Shown: positions 58,232 to 64,000 of the stretch, in pieces
How the letters are laid out: the number at the start of each line of letters is the position of its first letter
Numbering within the stretch: position 1 is the stretch's first letter
Source of the DNA: Tropicibacter sp. Alg240-R139
GTDB lineage: Bacteria; Pseudomonadota; Alphaproteobacteria; Rhodobacterales; Rhodobacteraceae
DNA length: 64,000 bases
Reading direction: 5' to 3'
Assembly: GCF_900537075.1 (NCBI RefSeq)
Contig: NZ_UNRA01000006.1
Coordinates: forward strand, 62,001 to 126,000
The notes under the pieces: model-generated
What the model was told of the DNA's origin: nothing
Database searches by the model: none
Seen by the model: only the letters and a program-made list of their open reading frames with translations
Made by a program: the position numbers and the translations under genes

Positions 58232-59067
58232 GTCGGGCCGGGGTAGGTGAAAAACAGCAGATGAAGCATGTTAAAGCCGAAGTGGATCCACACAGCATAG
58301 CGCAGCCGCCCCCCATACCATTGGCCCAATCCACACGCTGCCCCGAGCAAGGTGGCAAAGACCACCACCGCAGGTCCGCCTGGAAAATGAACCATCCCGA
58401 ACAAAAGGCTGGCAGCGACAATACCGCCTGTCATCCCGATACGCGCAGTGAGCGCTTTTTGTAGGAAGCCACGAAAAAACGCCTCTTCTGTCAGGCAAGT
58501 CATTAGCAGATTGGCCAGCGCAAAGAGCAGTGCCCACTCAGGCAGGCCCACTTCCAGCGCCAAGGCGTCAGCGGCAATGGCAATGAGGAAAAGCGCAAGG
58601 GCCAGAGCCGATGAGAGTAGCAAAGGAGTGAGCCTGAGAGGGCGATCAGAGATTAACAGAGGGCGCCAGGCCAACAGAAGCGCAAAGAACACCAGTGGTT
58701 TGTCGGCGTTCAAATGCATGGTGAAGGGACGACTGCCTGGACCTGCCATAACGTTGTCCAGAGCGATGGGATTGTTGAAGCCGGGTAATAAATGTGCGCC
58801 CATGGCCACCGACCACACCATCAGGGCAGTCCAACCTACAATGGCCAAAAGTCCAGAGGCATCCCGCAGCCATGCCGCCAACGCCAGCCCCAGGGCAGTT
58901 GCGATCAGGGCTGTGATGGACAGAATGCCAACATAAACAGCGATACAGGCCCAGACGGCAAGCAAGGCAAAAGCCGAACGCGCAAACCCGGCCCAACCGC
59001 TGCCGAGTGCAGCCATCAGGATCAGCCACGGCCAAAGATCGGCCAGGTTGGACAACAGATAGGGCAT
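58228..59067 (-). CDS. CPBP-family intramembrane metalloprotease
   Basis: A 279-residue membrane protein with about eight helices. The CAAX-protease-like motif TEEAFFRG puts Glu194 and Glu195 with Arg199, followed by GMVHFPG (His227) and a final GFNMLH His. Such proteins are prenyl-protease relatives; in bacteria most have unknown targets. ATG 59067 has AGGAAACAGT upstream; the longer frame to 59145 is not used. Convergent with the Lrp gene. Confidence 0.88.
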   Translation of the reverse strand: MPYLLSNLADLWPWLILMAALGSGWAGFARSAFALLAVWACIAVYVGILSITALIATALGLALAAWLRDASGLLAIVGWTALMVWSVAMGAHLLPGFNNPIALDNVMAGPGSRPFTMHLNADKPLVFFALLLAWRPLLISDRPLRLTPLLLSSALALALFLIAIAADALALEVGLPEWALLFALANLLMTCLTEEAFFRGFLQKALTARIGMTGGIVAASLLFGMVHFPGGPAVVVFATLLGAACGLGQWYGGRLRYAVWIHFGFNMLHLLFFTYPGPT

Positions 59068-59316
59068 ACTGTTTCCTGTGAATTTCTCAGTTCTGCGGCC
59101 CACACGTTGATCAAAATCAAGGCATTGGCAAGCATTTGCTCGCAAGCATATTGCGGTTGTGTTGATCTGCCAGCCATATCATCATGTCGTGTCTCAAGCC
59201 TGCGGTATTCCGTTTGTTGGGCATGAGTGCAAAGGCCACCGTATTGAAGGCCGACACCAAAGCGTTACCTGATCCCCGTATTGGGTGTGTGTTGAATTGA
59301 AGGAAGGAACCAGCCC

Positions 59317-60234
59317 GTGACCGAGGAATCTAACACATCTGCAATGGACTGGTTGGAAGCCGAGCTGGAGGACACGCTGGACGAGGATTTCGAGATCGAA
59401 TTCAGCGAACCGATGCTATCGATGGAAATCCGCAAGATTTATCGTGCGCAACATCCCGAGATGCTTGATCGCAAGGTGTATTTCCGCAATCTACTGCGTC
59501 TGCAAGCCGAGTTGATAAAGCTTCAGGATTGGGTGCAGCACACTGGCCAAAAAGTTGTGATCTTGATGGAAGGGCGCGACTCGGCCGGTAAGGGTGGGGT
59601 GATCAAGCGGATCACCCAACGGCTGAACCCGCGGGTTGCGCGCGTTGTTGCTCTGCCTGCTCCTTCGCGCCGGGAGCAGAGTCAGTGGTATTTCCAGCGC
59701 TACGTGCCGCATCTGCCTGCAGGCGGTGAAATCGTGTTGTTCGACCGGTCGTGGTACAACCGCGCCGGAGTGGAACGGGTCATGGGTTTTGCCACCGACG
59801 AAGAGGTCGAAGCGTTTTTCCGCGACGTGCCCGAGTTCGAGCGGATGCTAGTGCGCTCAGGGGTCATCCTGCTGAAATACTGGTTTTCGATCACTGACGA
59901 AGAGCAGCAGTTGCGATTTCTCATGCGCATTCACGATCCAATGAAACAGTGGAAACTATCCCCCATGGATCTGGAAAGTCGAGTCCGGTGGGAGCAATAC
60001 ACCAAAGCGAAAGAAGAGATGTTTGAGCGAACAAACATTCCTGAGGCGCCTTGGTATATTGTTGAGGGTAACGACAAGAAGCGCGAGCGACTTAACTGTA
60101 TCGAACATCTTTTGACTCAGGTTCCATACGAGGATGTACCAAGCGAAAAGGTCAATTTGCCGGATCGCAAGTACAACCCCGAATACGAACGCCAGTTCCT
60201 TCCAGATGAACTCTACGTACCAAAGATTTATTGA
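59317..60234 (+). CDS. ppk2: Polyphosphate kinase 2
   Basis: A 305-residue PPK2 that transfers phosphate between polyphosphate and nucleotides. Walker A is GRDSAGKGG (86-94), the lid motif RSWYNRAGVERVMGF is clear, and KYWFSITDEEQQLRF and the C-terminal DELYVPKIY match the roseobacter form. The first 30 residues are acidic. GTG 59317 has AAGGAAGGAA upstream. It is adjacent to, but not obviously linked with, its neighbours. Confidence 0.95.
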   Translation: MTEESNTSAMDWLEAELEDTLDEDFEIEFSEPMLSMEIRKIYRAQHPEMLDRKVYFRNLLRLQAELIKLQDWVQHTGQKVVILMEGRDSAGKGGVIKRITQRLNPRVARVVALPAPSRREQSQWYFQRYVPHLPAGGEIVLFDRSWYNRAGVERVMGFATDEEVEAFFRDVPEFERMLVRSGVILLKYWFSITDEEQQLRFLMRIHDPMKQWKLSPMDLESRVRWEQYTKAKEEMFERTNIPEAPWYIVEGNDKKRERLNCIEHLLTQVPYEDVPSEKVNLPDRKYNPEYERQFLPDELYVPKIY

Positions 60235-60498
60235 TCCGCAATTAGGAGCAAAGCCCTGCAAGCATTGTCGATAAACGCCCGCGCATGATCGCGCGGGTCG
60301 TCTGTGTTTCGACCAGATAGCCACGCCCGACAAAAGACCTGCGCCGGGCCTATTGGCTGTGCAAAAATCATCATCTCGAACATTGGGCGTAAGGCACCGG
60401 CCTCGATCAGCAGTAAGCGCCAAGCGGCGAGGGTCTTGGCGAGTATGGCGTTTTCGTCAGCCCGTTCCGCGTGACCATTGGTTAGAGTTACACTCTAG
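60228..60498 (-). pseudogene. C-terminal fragment of a TetR-like regulator
   Basis: The 304-base gap between ppk2 and the amidohydrolase gene carries a minus-strand frame of about 85 codons with no start codon, reading ADENAILAKTLAAWRLLLIE, then GALRPMFEMMIFAQPIGPAQ and VFCRAWLSGRNTDDPRDHAR, with stop TAA at 60228. This looks like the ligand-domain end of a TetR regulator. The frame is closed upstream by TAG at the palindrome near 60490, so the DNA-binding half is gone. Confidence 0.5.
60483..60497. promoter_or_regulatory. Perfect dyad TAGAGT-TAC-ACTCTA upstream of amidohydrolase
   Basis: Six-base arms TAGAGT and ACTCTA around a 3-base centre, 42 bases before the amidohydrolase start codon, at the upstream end of the TetR-like fragment. 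It could be the site the lost regulator once bound, or a site for another dimeric protein. Confidence 0.45.
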
Positions 60499-60538
60499 AG
60501 CAGGACTCAGATTCCGTTTTGTCATCAGGAGATCACCG

Positions 60539-61351
60539 GTGAGTGAAATTATCGACGCCTGGGGCCAGCACCCTACGCTCAGACATTCCCAAGATCCAAT
60601 GTTCGATTCGCTGCGACGTTGGACCAAGACCCCAACCCCGACCGAGGAGCTGCCGGTGGCAACCACGGTTGGCTTGATGGATCAGGCAGGGGTTGGCCGG
60701 ATGTTGATCAGCGCGTGGGAGGCACCGCGCAACACGATGATTTCAAACGATGAGGTTGCTGGATTTGTGGCTCAAGCACCTGATCGGTTGATCGGAGTTG
60801 GCTCGGTCAACCTTGCCCGCCCGATGGAGGCGGTTCGCGAGGTCCGGCGCTGCGTAACCGAGCTGGAGTTCAAGGCGATACGGGTTCTTCCCTGGCTGTG
60901 GGAGGTACCACCGACAGATCGCCGGTTCTATCCGGTCTATGCCGCTTGTGTCGATCTAGGCGTGCCGTTCTGCACCCAAATCGGTCACACCGGCCCGCTG
61001 ATGCCGTCCGAAGTCGGGCGGCCGCTGTATCTGGATCAAGTGGCTTTGGATTTCCCTGAGCTAACTATCGTTGGCGGACACATTGGTTACCCCTGGACCG
61101 AAGAGGCGGTGGCGGTCGCGACCAAACATGAAAACGTCTACATCGATACCTCAGCCTACACAGCGGAACGGTATCCGCCAGAACTGGTGCGGTTCCTCAA
61201 CGGGCATGGCGCGGGCAAGGTGCTGTTTGGTAGCACCTATCCGATGATGCCACCCGAAAAGGCGCTCAAAGGATTGGACAGTTTGGGATTGGATCCGACC
61301 CGGCAAGATATGTTTCTGGCAGGCAATGCCAAGCGGGTGTTCGGACTTTAA
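60539..61351 (+). CDS. Amidohydrolase family 2 protein
   Basis: A 270-residue TIM-barrel hydrolase or decarboxylase of the amidohydrolase_2 family (relatives of aminocarboxymuconate-semialdehyde decarboxylase). GTG 60539 has AGGAG 8 bases upstream. Metal-site candidates are His in QIGHTGPL and GGHIGYPW; the common N-terminal HxH reads DAWGQHP, an altered first motif. KVLFGSTYPMM and FLAGNAKRVFGL end the barrel as expected. Substrate unknown. Confidence 0.85.
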   Translation: MSEIIDAWGQHPTLRHSQDPMFDSLRRWTKTPTPTEELPVATTVGLMDQAGVGRMLISAWEAPRNTMISNDEVAGFVAQAPDRLIGVGSVNLARPMEAVREVRRCVTELEFKAIRVLPWLWEVPPTDRRFYPVYAACVDLGVPFCTQIGHTGPLMPSEVGRPLYLDQVALDFPELTIVGGHIGYPWTEEAVAVATKHENVYIDTSAYTAERYPPELVRFLNGHGAGKVLFGSTYPMMPPEKALKGLDSLGLDPTRQDMFLAGNAKRVFGL

Positions 61352-61377
61352 AGATTAACACCGCTCTAGAAACGACA

Positions 61378-61405
61378 AACCCCCGGGCGATGCCTCGGGG
61401 GTCGT
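61378..61405 (-). terminator. Terminator-like hairpin after rpsU
   Basis: CCCCCGGG/CTCGGGGG gives a strong stem between the convergent amidohydrolase and rpsU genes. On the minus strand it is followed by TTTGTCGTTT, which suits rpsU. Confidence 0.6.
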
Positions 61406-61437
61406 CAAATAGCGTCTGTAAAGAGCCGCTGACTTGC

Positions 61438-61644
61438 TTAGAGCAAACCTTCACGCTGTGCTTTCTTACGCGCCAGTTTACGGGCACGACGGATCGCTTC
61501 AGCCTTCTCGCGCGCTTTTTTCTCGGACGGTTTCTCGAAATGTTGCTTGAGCTTCATTTCGCGGAAGACGCCTTCACGCTGCAGCTTTTTCTTCAGGGCA
61601 CGAAGCGCCTGATCGACATTGTTGTCACGAACACTAACCTGCAT
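61438..61644 (-). CDS. rpsU: 30S ribosomal protein S21
   Basis: A 68-residue basic protein with the S21 sequence [20 protein letters not shown] and a Lys/Arg-rich helix at the end. It binds the 3' end of 16S rRNA and helps initiation. AAAGGTGGTGAAAACCAC precedes the ATG. Confidence 0.97.
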   Translation of the reverse strand: MQVSVRDNNVDQALRALKKKLQREGVFREMKLKQHFEKPSEKKAREKAEAIRRARKLARKKAQREGLL

Positions 61645-61754
61645 GTGGTTTTCACCACCTTTCTAGATAGAGTTGCAAGGATTTGCAGGAAGTGGCCGTA
61701 TAGCAAAGGCCTGCTATTATGTCTAGTACGTGTGTAACAGTTCGGAGATTGATC

Positions 61755-62444
61755 ATGACCATGCCTTACGAAGACCTGCGTGAAACCCTTTTGGACGTGG
61801 CTCTGACCCATGTTCCCTTTGACGGTTGGACAGAGGCGACGTTTGTCGCTGCGGTGTCGGATGCGGATATCGACATGACTCTGGCACGCGCTGTTTGCCC
61901 GCGCGGGGCGGTTGATCTGGCTTTGGCTTATCATGCACGTGGAGATGCGCAGATGGTCGCGCGGATGCAGTCCGAAGACATGAGCGAGTTGCGATTCAGC
62001 GAAAAGGTTGCGGCTGCCGTGCGGTTCCGGCTGGAAGCCTCTGATGACAAAGAAGCGGTGCGCCGGGGCACGACGCTGTTTGCGCTGCCCGCTTATGCCG
62101 CAGACGGGGCCAAGGCGATCTGGGGCACCTGCGACCTGATATGGGATACGCTTGGCGATACCTCGCAAGATGCGAATTGGTACACCAAGCGCGCGACGTT
62201 ATCGGCGGTCTATTCCTCGACCGTGTTGTTCTGGCTGGGTGATGATTCGCCCAACTATCAAGCCACGTGGGAGTTCATTGATCGCCGGATCGAGAACGTA
62301 ATGCAGCTCGAAAAACTCAAAGCCCAAGTCAACAAGAACCCGCTTTTCAAACCTTTGTTGGCTGGGCCGAATTGGTTGATGAGCCAGATCAAAGCACCGG
62401 GTCGAATGAAGGACTTGCCGGGGTCGTTGACACCGCGCGACTGA
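61755..62444 (+). CDS. COQ9 family ubiquinone-biosynthesis protein
   Basis: A 229-residue all-helical protein of the COQ9 family (TetR-like fold without DNA binding). It binds lipids and presents ubiquinone intermediates to the hydroxylase. Family marks are LALTHVPFDGWTEATFVAA and WTCDLIWDTLGDTSQDANWY-type GTCDLIWDTLGDTSQDANWY in the C-terminal half. ATG 61755 has GGAG upstream; the next ATG two codons later is an alternative. The occurrence fits an alphaproteobacterium with ubiquinone. Confidence 0.93.
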   Translation: MTMPYEDLRETLLDVALTHVPFDGWTEATFVAAVSDADIDMTLARAVCPRGAVDLALAYHARGDAQMVARMQSEDMSELRFSEKVAAAVRFRLEASDDKEAVRRGTTLFALPAYAADGAKAIWGTCDLIWDTLGDTSQDANWYTKRATLSAVYSSTVLFWLGDDSPNYQATWEFIDRRIENVMQLEKLKAQVNKNPLFKPLLAGPNWLMSQIKAPGRMKDLPGSLTPRD

Positions 62445-62485
62445 TCGCCTGACATGACGAACAAACCTAATCCAGGAGATCGTGG

Positions 62486-63472
62486 ATGACCGAAACAATG
62501 CGCGCCGTCGAAATCACCAAACCCGGCGGCCCCGAGGTACTGCAACTCACGGACCGACCGATGCCGACACCCGGCCACGGTCAGGTCGTGCTCAAGGTCG
62601 CTTATGCTGGCGTCAACCGTCCTGACGCTCTGCAGCGGGCCGGGGCCTATGATCCGCCCCCGGGTGCCAGCGACCTGCCGGGGCTGGAATGCTCGGGAGA
62701 GGTTGTGGCCCTTGGTGATGGTGTCGATTCGCTGAGTATTGGTGATCAGGTTTGTGCGCTGCTACCCGGTGGGGGCTATGCAGAATATGTGGCGACACCT
62801 GCAGCGCATTGCCTGCCGGTGCCTGCTGGCATGGGGATGAAAGAGGCGGCTTGTCTGCCCGAGACGTTTTTCACCGTCTGGTCCAATGTTTTCACCCGCG
62901 GCGGTTTGAAAGCGGGAGAGCGGTTCCTGGTTCATGGCGGGTCCAGCGGTATCGGGACGACCGCGATTCAACTGGCCAAAGCCTTTGGCGCGCGGGTCTT
63001 CGCCACGGCTGGATCAGATGAAAAATGCCAGGCCTGTCTGGATTTGGGGGCTGAAAAGGCGATCAATTACCGGGACGAGGATTTCGTCAAGGTGATGCGC
63101 GCCGAAGGCGGTGCCGACCTGATCCTGGACATGGTGGGCGGTGACTATATCCCGCGCAACGTCAAATGTCTGGCCGAGGATGGGCGTCTGGTGCAGATCG
63201 CGTTTCTGCAAGGACCAGTGGTCGAGCTGAACTTTGCTTTGATGATGGTCAAACGTTTGACCCTGACCGGCAGTACTCTGCGCCCGCAAAGCGATCTGGC
63301 CAAGGCGCGGATAGCACAGGATCTGCGCGAAGCCGTCTGGCCATTGCTGGATGCTGGCGCTGTTGCGCCTGTCATGGATAGTGAGTTTGATTTCGCGCAA
63401 GCAGCAGATGCGCACGCGCGCATGGAAAGTTCTGGCCACATCGGCAAAATCGTCATGAAGGTCGGCGGTTAA
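62486..63472 (+). CDS. NAD(P)H quinone oxidoreductase (PIG3/Qor-type zinc-free MDR)
   Basis: A 328-residue medium-chain dehydrogenase. The opening MRAVEITKPGGPEVLQL and GVNRPDALQRAGAYDPPPG are typical of PIG3-type quinone oxidoreductases; HGGSSGIGTTAIQLAKAFG is the NADPH-binding Rossmann loop. It lacks zinc ligands. GGAGATCGTGG precedes the ATG. Possibly a redox partner in quinone or aldehyde handling; no operon link beyond COQ9, 41 bases upstream. Confidence 0.92.
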   Translation: MTETMRAVEITKPGGPEVLQLTDRPMPTPGHGQVVLKVAYAGVNRPDALQRAGAYDPPPGASDLPGLECSGEVVALGDGVDSLSIGDQVCALLPGGGYAEYVATPAAHCLPVPAGMGMKEAACLPETFFTVWSNVFTRGGLKAGERFLVHGGSSGIGTTAIQLAKAFGARVFATAGSDEKCQACLDLGAEKAINYRDEDFVKVMRAEGGADLILDMVGGDYIPRNVKCLAEDGRLVQIAFLQGPVVELNFALMMVKRLTLTGSTLRPQSDLAKARIAQDLREAVWPLLDAGAVAPVMDSEFDFAQAADAHARMESSGHIGKIVMKVGG

Positions 63473-63481
63473 GCTATCTTG

Positions 63482-63506
63482 GCGCAGGCCTGACAGCGGC
63501 CTGCGC
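63482..63506. terminator. Intergenic hairpin between convergent qor-like and DUF2189 genes
   Basis: GCGCAGGCC and GGCCTGCGC pair over 9 positions with a 7-base loop. Neither side is followed by a T-run, so it is a structural or weak termination element. Confidence 0.5.
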
Positions 63507-63515
63507 ATTCCCTAT

Positions 63516-64000
63516 CTAGGCAATGGCTCGGCGATACAGGTGCCATGTTGCGTGTCCCAAAACGGGCATGACGAAAATTAATCCCAAAAGCAGCGGGATC
63601 GAGCCGATCACCAGCATGGCCGCGACGGTTGCACCCCAGGTCAGAACCACGCGTGGATTCTGTCGCATAACCCGGACGGATGTGACAACGGCGACCGGAA
63701 CGCCGACCTGACGATCCAGCAGCAACGGAAAACTCACAATGCTGATCGCCAAAGCAATCAGAGCGAACAGGAACCCAACTGCGACGCCCACGATCATCAT
63801 GGTCCAGCCAGCGGCGGTGGTGGTTACCTCTGTCAGAAAGGCCATCAGTGAAACAGGTGCTTCTGGCCCAAGGGTCTGGACGTAAATGCTTTGTGCGGTC
63901 AGGATCCAAGTCACGAATAGGGCCGTAAGGTACAGACCCAAGGCCAAGATCGCCCCAAACGCGGGAGAGCGGAAGACGCCGAAAGCATCCAGCCAACGCA
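63516..64000 (-). CDS. DUF2189 membrane protein (5' part outside window)
   Basis: The last 160 residues of a leftward membrane protein whose start lies beyond the window edge. At least four helices are visible; the first residues in view, RWLDAFGVFRSPAFGAILA, and the stretch SIVSFPLLLDRQVGVPVAV, then NPRVVLTWGA are DUF2189 features. Stop at 63516. Function unknown. Confidence 0.82.
   Translation of the reverse strand, partial: RWLDAFGVFRSPAFGAILALGLYLTALFVTWILTAQSIYVQTLGPEAPVSLMAFLTEVTTTAAGWTMMIVGVAVGFLFALIALAISIVSFPLLLDRQVGVPVAVVTSVRVMRQNPRVVLTWGATVAAMLVIGSIPLLLGLIFVMPVLGHATWHLYRRAIA

Overview
The window reads as chromosome from a marine alphaproteobacterium of the Rhodobacteraceae (roseobacter group, Ruegeria-like). 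The signs are dense, G+C-rich coding on both strands, two TRAP transporter systems of different types, a methylamine/betaine-type MttB plus dimethylglycine-dehydrogenase-like pair, malyl-CoA lyase, ectABC, COQ9, a YtoQ protein and a FYDLN-acid protein. I see no prophage, insertion sequence, plasmid function or CRISPR array. Genus level is inference.

Layout. 0-6.4 kb: a leftward operon of DctP/DctQ/DctM TRAP transporter, universal stress protein, SnoaL-like protein and FAD oxidoreductase (cut by the window edge), with a divergent LysR; then gap under a LacI-type palindrome. 6.8-12.8 kb: pdxJ; a leftward MttB-like methyltransferase overlapping a DMGDH-like protein; a SRPBCC/maleate-isomerase-like pair. 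12.9-18.8 kb: tRNA-Ala, FYDLN protein, YgjP-like metallopeptidase, a GntR regulator with a perfect palindrome at its start, a sulfonate/nitrate-type ABC importer, and a lytic transglycosylase. 19-24.7 kb: accA, AraC, LysE/Lrp pair, PA14-like secreted protein, a racemase-like protein, mcl1. 25-29 kb: dgcN-dgcA-dat, a probable D-glutamate catabolic operon, then a CoA-transferase whose ribosome site lies in a hairpin. 29-33.4 kb: small proteins, N-formylglutamate amidohydrolase, pyk, rpmI-rplT. 33.6-43.2 kb: MFS transporter, a Hint-domain exoprotein, pheS and pheT separated by 3 kb of unrelated genes, ytoQ. 43.2-48.1 kb: GST, MscS channel, tRNA-Met, a MarR regulator divergent from ectABC. 48.2-58.2 kb: LysR, a TAXI-type TRAP transporter, D-amino acid dehydrogenase-like protein, racemase, short TSUP transporter, a D-cysteine-desulfhydrase-family enzyme, ald and its Lrp regulator. 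58.2-64 kb: CPBP protease, ppk2, a regulator remnant, amidohydrolase, rpsU, COQ9, quinone oxidoreductase, DUF2189 membrane protein (cut by the edge).

The theme is nitrogen and amino-acid metabolism: methylated amines (MttB/DMGDH), D-glutamate (dgcNA-dat), an amino acid possibly carrying sulfur (TAXI cluster), alanine (ald/Lrp), with ectoine made for osmoprotection. The most unusual non-coding signals are two 130-bp copies of an interspersed repeat whose internal hairpins differ by paired compensatory changes, both in convergent intergenic gaps; a nested stem-loop in the pheS leader; perfect hairpins at both TRAP binding-protein/permease junctions; and two protein remnants, at about 48.2 kb and 60.3 kb.
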